NCBI GenBank assembly: GCA_032622095.1
Contig: CP136066.1
Coordinates: 59,116,609 to 59,180,608, forward strand
Direction: 5' to 3'
Length of the DNA stretch: 64,000 bases
Source of the DNA: Siphonodentalium dalli
Lineage: Eukaryota > Mollusca > Scaphopoda > Gadilida > Siphonodentaliidae
This document shows, in pieces, positions 42,735 to 55,540 of the stretch. Position 1 is the stretch's first letter. Every line of letters starts with the position of its first letter. The notes under the pieces were generated by a model. The model did not search any database. It saw only the letters and a list, made by a program, of their open reading frames with translations, and had not been told where the DNA came from. The position numbers and the translations under genes are program-made.

Positions 42735-45700
42735 ATTAGAAAATTCAATGCACATACAGAATCCGGGCGGTGGTGTGACCTAATGGCCGTCTTCCCAGCA
42801 TCGCACAGGCAAAAGAAATTAACGACATGTTTTATCTCTGTTCAACAGTTCTCATCGACACATACATATTAGCATCTACTTGTATCCTTGTATTGAATAC
42901 TAAATACTTCATTTCTCGACAATACATTAAAATAATGTAGTACTTTGTAGTAGTATAATGGTAATGTATATATCAAATATACATAGAATGTGACAAATCG
43001 ATATGCATGTAAGAAGGGTTTATACCGTAGGTAATACCTTGTTACTTATTGGTTTGTACAGTCAGGGCAATATCGATTTTCGCAAATAACTTGACTTTTA
43101 TAGTTTTCAATATAACTATCTACTATAAGTCGTTTAAATGTAAATCTTGGGATGGAGGTTTTCATTGTGAGAGGTAATGACTTCCAGGCATTTGGGATTT
43201 GGTGAAGTGGCAATCGCTCAGTATATTTTATCCTAGGTGTCTTATGTGCAAGGTTGTTTATTTGGCGGGAAGCCCTACCAGTCTGCGGTGTATTTTCCAA
43301 AAGATTATTCAATGAATGTGGTAAGAGTCCGTTTTTCCAATCATATGCAGTAAGGGATGATTTCAATGAATGGAGATTACTAATTTTCAATATTTTACTT
43401 TGTTTAAATAAGGGTTCTGTATGAGAATTAAATTTTGCATTATTTATCAGTCTAATGGCTCTTTTTTGTAGTTTAAAAAGTTTCTCAATACCTGTTGAAA
43501 CACCCCAAATTTCAATGCCATATGATAGTTTACTATGTATGAGAGAGTCATATATGCGATTTAATGCATTTCTTGGAAGAAAACGTTTTGCCCTATTTAG
43601 GCGATGTATAGTTTTGGATATTTTTTTATGGAGATAAACAATATGGTACTTGAATTCCAGGTTTTCATCTAAGTGAATACCGAGAAATTTAAAGGATGGA
43701 TCCCCACTAATGCGCTTACAGGTTCAATACATTGCTCATAAAATTTAAGTTTATTACGAATAAGGTAGCTTCGATCAGGATTGGCATTAAACACCATGTA
43801 TTTCGATTTAGATGCATTTAGAACAAGTTTATTGGCAGCACACCATAGAAATATGTTGTGCAATTCAATATTTGCGTCATGGAAGAGTTTCGCAATGTCA
43901 GGACTGGACGCATATGCAGTTGTGTCATCTGCAAAAGACAGCATGTTAAATTTTTTGGAGTTTGGCATGTCATTTACATATATTAAAAATAATATCGGCC
44001 CGAGTATGGAGCATTGAGGCACTCCAGTGGAAACGGCTCTATAATCAGATTTTTTCCCGGAATGATCTACATATTGCTTTCTATTGGTTAGATAGCTTCT
44101 GAAAAAATTGTTGACTACTCCACGGATCCCACAGTATTCCATTTTTTTCAATAAGATATTATGATCTATAGTATAAAACGCTTTTGAAAAATCTAAAAAT
44201 AATGCCAATGTTGAATCTTTAGTTTTTTTATCATTCATTTCGCCTATGTGATTTAGAAGTTTCAGGAGAGGGTGGATCGTAGAGTGATGTTTTCTGAAGC
44301 CAAATTGCATAGGGTTTAGTAAATTTTTCTTCTCTAAAAAATCAATCAGTCTTCTATAGGTAGCCTTTTCTAATATTTTTGAAAATACAGGAAGGATGCT
44401 TATTGGTCGGTAGTTGCAGACATCATTTTTATCTCCGGTTTTATGAATTGGGACTACACGGGCAATTTTCATTGCATCAGGAAATTTACCGCTTTCATAG
44501 GAAAGATTTACAATATGCGATATTGGATGAGACATGTACTGATATGTCTCTTTCAAGAGCTCTGTAGTAAGACCAAAGTTATCAACACTTTTTTTATTTT
44601 TGAAGCTGCCAGTAATATGAAGAATTTCATTAGGACTAGACGGGTACAGGAAAAAACTATCCTTTTTTGGTTCCTTTAAATATTCTGTGTAGGATTTTGT
44701 TATGGGTACCTCATTTATTTTTTTGAGTGTGTCTTGAGCTGCTTCAGAGAAGACTTAGTATGTATTGAAGGCATTTGCTATTTGTTCTGGATCATTATAA
44801 TCTATGCTATTCCTAGTTATTGTACATGGTATATCAGAATTATTATGTTTTCGGATAATTGCATTGTTCATAATTTGCCAAGTTTTCTTCATATCTTTTT
44901 TATTCGCTTCCAGAATGGTTTCATAATACAATCGTTTACTAACTCGCATAGTGGAGTTGAATATTTGACAGTATTTTTTGTATTTTTCTTGGTTTCCTGT
45001 TGTTGGATGTTAATTTTTTTTCGCAATAGTTTGTTTTTATTTAAAGCTGATGTAATTAGGCCATTTGTCATCCATGGATTTCGCTTTTGTTTCTTGTTTT
45101 GTTGCACCTTAATAAGTTTTAGTGGGTAGGCAGTCTCATAAGATGTAGCTATAATATTCTGAAATTTGTCAAATGCATCATTTGGACAAGACGACTCAAG
45201 AACAGACGAAAATGAACACGAGGAAAGTAACAATTTGAATCGTTCTTTGTTGTGATTATTTAAGCAACGATTTTTGACAAATTTACTTTCGGTAGACTTT
45301 ATTATATTTTTTTTAGTTAGGCAATAAAATACACCAAAATGATCACTAACATCAGTAACAACGACACCTGATATAAAAGGAGATGGATTGTTTGAATATA
45401 TATGATCTATTAGTGACGATGAATAGTCTGTGACACGAGTTGCCCTTGAAATCACTTGAACAAAACCTTGAGTGAGTGCGTTATCAATGAAAGTTTCAGT
45501 TTTAGGGTGAACATGATAATTTAAGTTATTAATATTGAAGTCACCCATTATATAGGAATATTTCCCTTCCTTATTTATAGCTTTAGTTATTAATTTAAAA
45601 TGTGCCATGAATAAGTCTAAATCAGCCTTTGGTCGGGTGTTCGGGCGATATATTACACCAATTATATACGGCTTACAATTTTGTGGCTGGACTTCTATAA

Positions 45701-46300
45701 AGACTGATCCAAATACATGTGGTAAGAATAATGTTAGATCATCTCTTAGTTTATGGGTTAATTTATTATTAACAAAGCACCCAACTCCTCCATGGCAGTC
45801 ATCATCTATTGATCTGGTTTTAGTATACAGGGTATAGCCATCAAGGTCAAAACAGCATTGCTCAGGTTACCTAAAGAACTCACTTATTCCAATTATATCG
45901 AGTGTATTAGAGTTTGCATGTAAAGAGTCAATCAGTTCATTAAAAGGATCCCAATGAGCTCCGATGCTCTGACGGTTCAAGTGAAATAGCTTGAGTGACA
46001 GCCCTGTTTGTTTGTTTAACTGACTATATTCTGCAGGGGAATAATACTTACAATCGGTACTTATCTCATCATTGTCACTATCACTTTCATCAGAAATGTC
46101 CTGATTAGCCATTGGGAAGTATGAAAAAATTCAGGGCCTGATCGAGAGATGCGGTCAAATATCGGAATGAGTTGTGTGAATAAGATCTATCAATTGGTAA
46201 TATGTATGTATCATACTGAGAGCTGGTGAACAAAAACAAATAAGATATATAACAAAATAAAAATGAAAGTAGTACCAGTATGTACATTCCGTACATCTTA
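42735..46300 (-). mobile_element. LINE-3: CR1/L2-like non-LTR retrotransposon in the intron
   Basis: The minus strand carries a short leader, ORF2 (46112-43046) and a 3' region with 'ctgttgaacagagat', 'gacggccattaggtc' and 'ctgtatgtgcattgaatttt', the last like the 3' ends of CR1/L2-type elements. The 5' limit is uncertain. It lies inside the proposed 6.6-kb intron of the YqaJ-like gene, in antisense orientation. Confidence 0.75.
43046..46112 (-). pseudogene. LINE-3 ORF2: endonuclease-reverse transcriptase, multiple breaks
   Basis: The frame starts MANQDISDESDSDNDE and reaches LSLKLFHLNRQSI and IIGISEFF, then a TAA at 45867. It continues in the same frame to SYIMGDFNINNLNYH (about 45545) and SLIDHIYS. 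A frameshift near 44945 and a TAA at 44755 follow. The reverse transcriptase contains VVPIHKTGDKNDVCNYRPIS, ALFLDFSKAFYTIDH, TGVPQCSILGPILFLIYVND and SFADDTTAY (about 43935). The conserved PQGS is PQCS here. A frameshift near 43720 leads into the C-terminal part with IYDSLIHSKLSYGIEIWG, and the last frame ends at 43046. The features are those of CR1/L2/Rex-type ORF2. Inactive. Confidence 0.87.
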
Positions 46301-47718
46301 ACCTTTGGAATTTAAGCTCGCATAAGTTTATTAACACACACGCAAGTGGTGGTCATGTAAAGAAAAGAATAAATAACAGAAAAATAGCTTTATACCATAT
46401 ATCACATAATAGATGGTTAAAGACTAATGTATGCAAAAGAGACATGTATGTGACACTATTTTATTATAATGTATCACTGTAGCCTGAGTGTAGGCATATG
46501 TTATAATACTCATAATTATAAAAAAAAAAAATGATAATTAATATTAGCTTTCACCGGGTGGTCACCGAGCTAGTGAGTTCAAACTTACAAACTTTCAGCA
46601 CGGTAGCAAGTTCAAAATATGATCTATATATTTGTTGTTTCAGTTTCTTCAATTTCATCATAACGTCAAACACTGTAAGATTTATCAATTTATGGCATCC
46701 ACATGTTCGTATTTACCGTCAATATTTACATTGTAAACATTGCTAAAAATATCACCAGAAATATTTATGCATCCGTCATATTAAGTTTGTGGAATAGAGA
46801 ATTACTCACAGAAAGCTACGGTATATATAAAAGTTCATAATACAGCTTAAGCTTCACGCTATTATCATAGATGCATTCTGAAAAATTGTAAAATTTATGC
46901 ATATTCTAATTTGTATGAGTCTGCATGAAACAGAGTTGGTCTAAATTTAGAAGTGGGCGGTCTTCACAGAATTAGGTTGTTTATTATTACAATTATGTTT
47001 ACCAAATCGAGGTCGGCTAACATGTCCACGTGCGAACTGTCAGACAATAGTGGGGATAAAGTCTTTAAAAGTTAAATTTACACTATATTTCGGTTTTTGG
47101 CGTGTTGTGGTAGACAAATTATATCGAGTACGGTACACGATAAGTGTTTATTACAGATTAGCAGTAAGCTACTAGTACATTTACTGGTAGTAAATTATGA
47201 AAGTTACAAGTATTCAATTAATTAAAAGTCACATCCAGGAAAAATTAGGTCATAATCTGATATTAGTTAATACTGGATACATGTATTAACAATAGAAAGC
47301 AGCATATATAAAGCTGTATTTAACAATGCTATCACCAACTGTTGTTTGTTTCTAGTTGAGTGCCAGTGGAATGACAATGCAGAAACATAAAAACCTTGAG
47401 TTTTTAGTGGAAGAACATTGTCATAATTACAATAAAGGATAAGATTATTTTTTTTAATTTTTTTTTAATTTTTACATGTATGTAGCAAATATTGAAAATA
47501 TAAATATTTTCAGATATTCAATAAAGTTTGGCCCCCATATAAAGTATCTCATCAATGTACAAGAAAGGGAAAGGAGTCTCGAGATCATCCAACCCTTTCT
47601 GCACAGACAAAATCTCCATTGAGAGCCAAATATTGCCAATTACCGTATCAAAATTCATTAAAATTAAACTTAAATGTCGATCAACACACAACAAATATCA
47701 TACAAAACAAATGTCTTA
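46301..47718. other. No gene seen between LINE-3 and the separate ORF1
   Basis: AT-rich DNA with an A-run at 46521 and a T-rich tract at about 47448-47475. It may include LINE leader or inter-ORF sequence, but no motif supports that. Confidence 0.35.
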
Positions 47719-48469
47719 TCACTTGAAGTCGAAGCCACCATTGTAGTCTGTCCACCTATCTTCTGTCGAATTTCTGTGCTGCAGAATCACATTAACCCCT
47801 TGTACAATAATGCGTGTTTTCTTTTTGTACTGTTTGCGTAGTTTAAAAGCAGTTTCTGCAAGGTCCCCACGTTTCCTCTTCAAGTGGGCAGGAAGATCTG
47901 TTCTAACACTTTTTCCTGTGCCGAAAAGTTTTTGAGTTGCTCCGATAACAGCTTGTTTGTCACGGTCTGTTGCAAAAACAACAATAATAGGGTTGGGTTT
48001 TTGTTCCGATTTAGCTCTGTTTCCAAATCTCTTGACTGGTATTCGATGGGCGTTAGCGCATCTGTCCATAATTTGAGCTGCTCTAGTTTGCTCAACTTTG
48101 AGATCCTCAACAAGTGTCTTCTTTGTTGTGTTCCTTATAACCGTAAAACAATAAGCTGTATTTTCGGTCATGGATTTCAGCCAGTGTTTTTAAATCTCTT
48201 AACTCACTACACTCTGCTTTGAGATTGGATTCAATCGATGGAATTATATTATTGGTCACATCTTCAATCTGCTCTGCATTATATGCAACACATTTATGGA
48301 GTTCAGCATGGTCTATTTTTATTTGCTTCATGTCATTACCAATCTGATCAATTGAATTTTTCATCATATCTAGTGAAGTTTTCATGTTTTGTTGTAATTG
48401 AAGGATTTAAATCTTCAGGTCACTTCTGCTAACCTCATCGGCAGATTCAGCTTTTTTTTCATCGGCCAT
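47719..48469 (-). pseudogene. LINE ORF1 protein, one stop and one frameshift
   Basis: The start is MADEKKAESADEVSRSDLKI, then a TAA near 48411. It resumes with a coiled-coil stretch, NMKTSLDMMKNSIDQIGNDM, and the block RKYSLLFYGYKEHNKED. A frameshift near 48120 leads to LVEDLKVEQTRAAQIMDRC and PIIVVFATDRDKQAV, the usual RRM-to-C-terminal layout of LINE ORF1 chaperones. It ends with GGFDFK at 47719. It is on the same strand as LINE-3 ORF2 but 1.6 kb upstream. It is either the ORF1 of that element with an insertion between, or a second truncated LINE. Confidence 0.75.
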
Positions 48470-48772
48470 TTTGACTGAATGTCAAGGTCACGTGTGGATT
48501 TCAAATTATCTCCGATTTGGTTTTTAAATCACTATTTTCAGGCGCTGTCCATGTCAGACTTACGTTTATAAGAATATTACGATACACATTAGTCCAATCT
48601 ATAACACGAAGAAGAACATTTTACGAAAACCACCTCAAATATAAGACTTTTGAGCGAGAATTCCTCCCAAAAATTTACAGTCGACTGTCATGTAACATTA
48701 CCGGAAATACGTGTGTGTGAGGCAAGTTTGTCTCTGTTACATGTACTCATTAATATTTTTTCCTTTCTACAG

Positions 48773-48853
48773 ACTCTGCCCATCTGTCTGCAACTGGAAA
48801 CAGACTCTTCCCAGGGAAGAAAGTTAGCCACAAGTGGTTGGATGAAGACACAG
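48773..48853 (+). pseudogene. YqaJ-like gene, proposed exon 3
   Basis: Preceded by a pyrimidine-rich acceptor (tttcctttctacag) and followed by GTTTGC. It encodes SAHLSATGNRLFPGKKVSHK then WLDEDTG, entering in phase 1 and leaving in phase 1. These phases agree with exon 2 and the next exon. The content has the look of a small beta-barrel or Tudor-like fold start (GKKVSHKW). It is free of stops. Confidence 0.55.
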
Positions 48854-49220
48854 GTTTGCTGCATTTTTTCTTATATTGCCCCTTCAAAATGAGCATGCCA
48901 GAGTCAATCTTTGATTCGTGTTTTATTTTCTTTATTGTTGGCAATTCATTTCAAAACATATGGCTTATAACCTGTTCTCCATCTCCAGCTGATTACCACA
49001 ACAATATTTTGAAAAAATCCTAATTTAATTGTCATTAAAGAACAACAAATGATAAGCCTTTATCCAAACAATACCCTGTTTTCATATGATTTCCATGTGT
49101 ATACTGAATTATTCACTTAACAACTTTGTACATGATCATTTTTACTTCATTTTCTATTCACTGTTTTTAATGCTACTATCATATTTGACTATAACAAACA
49201 TATACTACATTGTATTTCAG

Positions 49221-49371
49221 GAACAACACAGTGGTATGATGGAGATATAATAGCACTATTAGATGGTAGTGATTGTGACGAGGGTGCATTGTATGAAATA
49301 AAATATTATGGTGATGATGAAAAATATGAGATGGACTATTGCCAGCTGACTTTGATGACAATTGCCTTGTA
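49221..49371 (+). pseudogene. YqaJ-like gene, proposed terminal exon
   Basis: Acceptor 'ttgtatttcag', then TTQWYDGDIIALLDGSDCDE and YEIKYYGDDEKYEMDYCQL. The continuation in a shifted frame, DFDDNCLVFM followed by TAA, would end the protein. A one-base change near 49341 is therefore possible. The order G-x-K-x2-H-x-W ... W-Y-x-G-x-I/V ... Y-x-I-x-Y-x-G-D-D is a recurrent module at the end of transposon-linked invertebrate proteins. The function is unknown, possibly chromatin or nucleic-acid binding. Confidence 0.55.
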
Positions 49372-49399
49372 TTCATGTAAATGTGAGTTATAACTGTTA

Positions 49400-50380
49400 A
49401 AAGAACTATCTACAACCTTTCTACTGTTCATTACTAATAACAAATCCTTTTCAACCCAGTGATTTGCATTTTACTCATTTGCAAGAACTTGTCGCAGTTT
49501 GGCTGACTTGGTCCTCCATACCTCAATGTAAATAGTTCTTGCAAATGGAGAATTTGGACCAGTGGTGTTTACATTTTATAATGTTTTATTTCTGCTTTCT
49601 GTAATACTATCAAAGGAATATCATGAGCCCATCCGCCAGGGGAATATCTGAGGAATATTACGAGACATTTAGTTGGAGTTTATCACACTTGCCAGGTATG
49701 TAATTTTTGCTGGGAAATGTTTCGCCAAAAAATCAGGGGATTATTCCCATCAAACTCCTTTTTTTTATTTTCTCCAACATTATTGCGTGGTGTATCATCA
49801 CCAAACCCTATAGCACATTTTGGTACCAACATTATGTTTGTTTTTTCTTTTGTTTTGAAGTTTTGGCTTTTTTTCTCCAAAGGCACCCTACTTTCTCGTC
49901 CAGTCCCCAAAATTGATCATTTGACCTCCTCCTTAAAGGAACCCAATACTCTGACAGTGGGTATACGTGTGCACATAATATTAAAGTCGGTAATACGTCA
50001 CCACGAAGATTATAATGGATAAATTGATAAACATTTTTCTTCTATTTACTAATAGGTACTGTACGTCATTTTCAACAAATTCCCGGTAATAATAACGATC
50101 TAATGTCGAAAATATATTGAAAAATAAGTAATTTGAGTCGAAGATGTATTCTGTAAATGTTCAGGTTAATAGGGTATCTTAAAATCAAAGTTAAGGCCTA
50201 ACCAAACCACTCCAATATGGACTCTAGTTAAAATTTGGGTAATTTTTTAAATAGAGAAAAAAATGGCACAAACTTCTCATGAGAAGCCAAAAACAACTAC
50301 TAGTACTCGTATATTATATATAGTAAATAACAGTTTACCTGTGACAGAAATTGGAAATATGTGATACTTTCTTCCGAACT
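49400..50380. other. No gene seen
   Basis: Short frames only. An inverted pair around ATTTGCAAGAACT at 49478-49550 is small. Confidence 0.35.
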
Positions 50381-50384
50381 GAAA

Positions 50385-50935
50385 TCTGACTTTGTGCGCA
50401 CGTACAGGGTCTGTTGTTGAGAAATTTCAACAAACAAAACTGAATCCTGGTTGGGGAGTTCTCTGTCAAGAATGCTTTGTTGAGAAATCCATAAATTAAA
50501 GAACAAAACATGATTTAATTCTCACGTTTTTGAAGTGAGTGATTGAACTTTTAAATGACACAACCATATGTCATACAGTAGTATATTTGGCAATGACCGT
50601 ATACATTCGAAACTTGCTGGTAGGAGTTCATTGAGTACTCTCTTGTACTTAATCCTGATTGTGATTTTGACCAGGCTGGCCATGTTAAAATATAAGCTGG
50701 CTTGCTGAGGGATTCTGACCTTGCACAATTACAATCACAGTCAAATCCAGATGTTTGCTTTCTGGTGAAGTTGGGCCACAACACATACCCTGGCTTTGGA
50801 AAATTTACTATAAAATGTGGATTTCTCAACAAAGTATTTCTTATGGAGTTCTCCTGAATCCTGATGTACTTTCTTTTATTGAAATTAGCTGACTGTTATG
50901 TCTGTACGTGCGCACAAAGCCAGAGTATGTTGGCA
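50385..50935. repeat. Inverted repeat element, ~130-bp arms
   Basis: CTTTGTGCGCACGTACAG (50390) pairs with its inverse at 50904-50924. CTTTGTTGAGAAATCC (50475) pairs with GGATTTCTCAACAAAG (50820). GGAGTTCTC occurs inversely as well. The interior is about 300 bp without a gene. A foldback-type repeat of unknown family. Confidence 0.65.
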
Positions 50936-51147
50936 ATGTGGTTGGTAAGTATGTGCTATATATATTTATCACATAATTTGGCCATAAAAGCAGTTTCATA
51001 ATTATCGGTAATAGACACGTTTAATATCAGCGCGTGCGATGACGTCACGGCGTTCTTCAAATAACTTGCGATCGCTGTAGTTTATGATTGTTGTTTTCGA
51101 TGAATATTTCGCGTTGCTTCGGGTTTATTTGATCATGTGATAAAAGG

Positions 51148-51296
51148 TATCTCACACTCGTCCTATGTTATACGTAATTTATCAACCTCGTCCTCTAAAT
51201 TCCATTTGAGCCTCGGTAAACCTCGGCTCAAATCGAATTTAGTGAACTCGGTTGATAAATTCCGTATAAAATAGAAACTCATGTGAGATCCTCTAT
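51148..51296. repeat. Punctuated palindrome, copy D
   Basis: AATTTATCAAC-CTCG ... CTCG-GTTGATAAATT and TTTGAGC-CTCG-gtaaac-CTCG-GCTCAAA pair except at the CTCG blocks, which are direct in both arms. An outer pair, GGTATCTCACACTCG and CTCATGTGAGATCC, extends it to about 150 bp. Confidence 0.8.
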
Positions 51297-54200
51297 TTAA
51301 TCTGCTACCAGTATAGTGTTATTAACTGTATATGATATATTGATTGCTGTTTTCTTTGAATTTTGTGACATTTTTGATACTTTTCTACCAATTTTAAAAT
51401 ATTATAAACATATCCCTGGAGGCCATATTGGACTGGTTTGGTTAAATCTTAATAATTTGATATAAATTAAATTTATTGCTGGAATTAAATTACGAATTTC
51501 CGTGTACAAGGTGCAATCAAATTATTCACGTAGTGGATTGGGCAACGCGTGGCACATATATGATCGTGTAAAAAATATGTTGATACTCCCGTAACATTAC
51601 TTCGTACCCAACAGATTTTCAAATAATGGACTCTGAGACTATAGAAACCAAAAAGAACATTTGAGTACAGTATCCCTTTAATGATTTTTCTCAAATAACG
51701 ACATTTCGCTTGCTGAAACTATTGTTATGTAAATAGAACTGTTACAGTGATTTGTCAACAAACACCGCTAATCGGATAGTACATGTAGAAGTTCAACCAG
51801 TTTGGTCCAAATATGATATTTCATAATATTTGTCAATGCTTCGAATGTTTATAGTCATGTTTTGATTAAACATTGGTATCTTATTGGACAAATTTGATTT
51901 TGTGCGGTAATGCGACTGTGACAATTACATCTGGATAGTGAACATTGATACGAAGTATTCATCTGAGTTGGACAATTGATACTCATAGCCAAGATAGCGG
52001 CCAAACTGGTGACTAGAAATTGAAAATTTGTCGATATTTGTCACATTATATTTTTCACTGTTGTCATAATATCAATAATTATAGACGAAACGGTACAAAA
52101 ATAAGCTATTAGTTCCTTCTTAACACCCACCAAATACATATAACATAGATATTAGTCTGAAAGGACGAAAAGCAACAATAAATAATCACGATGTGGCATT
52201 TCGAAATCCATTCTCCATTAATTGCCGATAATGGCCGTAACTGTAGGTGCGATGAATAGTCATATTATGACTTGCAAGATTTAGAACAATTACATGAGAA
52301 CATATCCTGATTTACCACATTCATAATTATCTGGACCAGCTTCCATTTCTTTGTCTGACGAATCTAGGTCCATCACACCAACAAATTATTCTACACTTCC
52401 TGGGAGAAGGATCCCTCTAATCCGAATGTGTTTCATACAACTAATTTTAGGGTGTCTAGTCACGATTTTAAATATCTGCTAAATATTGGATGTGTGAGTC
52501 ATCTTGAACTGGAAAGGCATGCGGTCGATCAGTATACTAGCTTTCAGAAGGTTATCGCTGTGTCGGCCTTTCTCATATCCCATGGGGTTAACCACGTGTA
52601 AGCCTGGCGATCTTCCTGGTCAGCTAGCCACTTCTCAGTAGATAGTTCAACTCACAAACTCAGCGAAGGCATTGACATACGTGGACAATTTTGACATTGT
52701 TTCGATGGTTTCTCATCTCCAAGACGGATGTCTAACGGATAAGTAGAATACCATACTGTAACCACTTCTAGACCATGATCCTAAGCACTCTTTGTGGCGT
52801 CCTACACGTTACAAGTAACTAATTATATAGAGTTACGCTTCCTGAATTTGTGTAGGGAAACTAGAGTCAGCATAAAAAAAAATCTGGCTGCTGATTGGTT
52901 GATTGTCATTGAGGGAAATATCCCTAAGCGGGAACATAAAATCACAGCCTACGTAAATATGGCGATCATGCATGTCTGATGTCCAGGAAGAGTCTGGTGG
53001 GGTCCCGATGTTATGGAAGGGGTCTGGGTATTTTTATGCTGCTGATTTTTGTGCAGTAAATGGGGTAGTTGTGGAAATGCAAGATTATCGTTTGAAAACA
53101 ATACCGAAAAGGGCGCGTTTGACGTCACAGACTGGTGCAGCGGATGACGTTCTAATGGAAAATTGACCACTTGAAGTTCAAATAGGCTTAACCCATGGCC
53201 GGCAGGACTTCTAGTTAACACTGTCGACTATGGGAAACAATTAGGTGTTTGTAACATATAGGCTGAAAATTCACATTTTTCAAATATCGTTCAGGGCAGC
53301 CAATTTAGAAGCACTAATAAACAAAGTCTGTCTTTTTTTGTTGAGCTATTGTATTTTTACGCCCTACCGACCCATTTTCAGATTATGCGAAACAATTATT
53401 AACCCTCTGTCGCCGGAACTTCAACTTTTTCCGGAGGCGTAATTTTCTGAAAATCATCAATTTTGTGCATATGGGTGGACCTTTAATGTTCAAAATAGCA
53501 CGATCGAGGTGATGGAAGTTTCTATAATAAGAATTCGACTCAAACTCCTAAAAAAGTACTGAAATTTAAAGGGACATCCGCCTATCATTGAACCAAATCA
53601 TCGTCGGTGGTGAAATTTTGAGGGGGGTGGGGTCTTTTTCAAATCCAATTATACATTGTACTGTTCAAAATGAGATAAATTCCGTAAGGCGTGTGGTGGA
53701 TATACGTAACTGGTTTTTAAAACTTATATATATGCCTTTCTATCATGTGCGTTATGCACGCGAGTCGGATTTTACAAATTAAATTATGATGAAAAACCCT
53801 GAATTGTGGGTGTGGTCACATTTGTGGTCATAATATTCCGATTAGAGAGTGGATGGACATGGGGCATGCGACACTGTGCAGTATATATGTCTATGATAAG
53901 CATGACATGAGACATTAGTATCTTTTCTACTAAACTGTGCTTCCAGAGTTATCAGGATGCGATTATAGGTGTTATTTCTTATCCAAAAAGGTTGGTTAAT
54001 TTTAAAACGGGGGTATGTGGGTTAAAGGACCGCTGGGAGATAATAGGATGTCCAATGACTCCTATATTTCTATTGTATCACAGTAAAGCTTTTTTTTTAT
54101 AAAATTGACGCGGTTTACACGATCAAAGTTCGATTTTCTTTACAATTATAGTAATCTCGTCAATTCACAACAGAGATGAACAATACACGCGATGCTAGGT

Positions 54201-54775
54201 GGAAAAAGTTTATGGACAATAATTTATGAAGCATATTCTTAACCTTAGGCCGTCTACTCCCATGTTCTATGATTATACTATAGTCTGTACTGTAAAACGT
54301 GAAAAAATGCCAGTCGATAACCTTTATTTTGGTTTCGAGTGTATAACGTTGACGTAGTTTGGAAGACATGGTTGTTGAATGACAAGTTCCCCTTCTGCCC
54401 CATTATTCTACCCACTGTGTGTTCTTTGTGTTTGGCCACATGTCGGAACATACCGGTGGACGTTGTCTAAGTTGTCACTAAACACAAAACAATATGTGTT
54501 TACAGTACCGTTGTTGGACAGGTGCGCTATGCACCCGCATGGCTATTTGAAGCGACTCATGTTTACCGCGTTCTCAACAAACTGTCTACAAGCTGATAGC
54601 AAATAATTACTTACCACTGCTGAAATTTAACAAATTTGCCAATCATATCTCTTTAAATTGTTGACCCTGCTTCCGTGAGGACAGACATTAATATTCACGT
54701 TTTGTTCTATGAAAAGAAATCATATATTGGCTCTAATATCGAACGTATTAGACAGTATTACGCTAATTATATAGG
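51297..54775. other. No gene seen
   Basis: AT-rich DNA with short motif-free frames on both strands. I could not assign any part to a known element. Confidence 0.35.
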
Positions 54776-54784
54776 GACTTTGAT

Positions 54785-54875
54785 TCCCGGTTCTGCTCAT
54801 AAAATTTCCCGGAAATCGGGACCGTCTTCAAGAACCGGGAACCCGGGAATTCCCGGTCCCGGGATTAAACCCTAC
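54785..54875. repeat. Cluster of CCGGGA/TCCCGG words
   Basis: Within 90 bp the word TCCCGG or its complement occurs about eight times, giving several overlapping small hairpins (for example ACCCGGGAATTCCCGGT). Possibly the apex of an old foldback. Confidence 0.6.
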
Positions 54876-55535
54876 TCACAACTTGATGCTGCATGGGAAA
54901 GTGGGAGGTTACTAATTGACGTGTGTTTTAACTCAATTCTACTGCACATGGAACGAATCCCGGATACTGGCCAATGAACAAACTGTCCGCTAATGCCCAC
55001 TCTGTAACTCCAGATAGATTGGAGACGAATTTCATTTTCTTCTCAATAGAGAGAGACTATCACTCAAGCCACAGTGATTAATATCCAAATTTACTTACAG
55101 AAAACAAATTACCATCACAGTGAGCGAAATTCTTAACCAGAACAATACAACAGACATACCTGAATTGTGCGACATTACTAAAATAGTCCATCGTGAGCTT
55201 ATAAATTCGTTTAAGCTTGGATAGCTACCAAAATGGTAGTAAATAACTTATGATACTGTATTCTTAAGAAGCTAACAAGAAATAACATATGCAAGCGACT
55301 AAACCAGTTTGGATACTCTTAATTATATTAATCGCTGGAATATAATTGAGGGTGTCAATACACTTTGTGTGGATCAATCATGTGACATTTGCGTTTGTGG
55401 AAAGTATAGGCATGGAAAACAGGTATTTTATTTATATTATAAATACTGTGCATATATTGTAATGTTTATCATTTGGCTATTATTATGTAAGTCGTGTACA
55501 TAATATAAAGTTATTATACAATGTTGTGTACAGTA
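54876..55535. other. No gene seen
   Basis: No motif-bearing frame or repeat recognised. Confidence 0.35.
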
Positions 55536-55540
55536 TGTGT

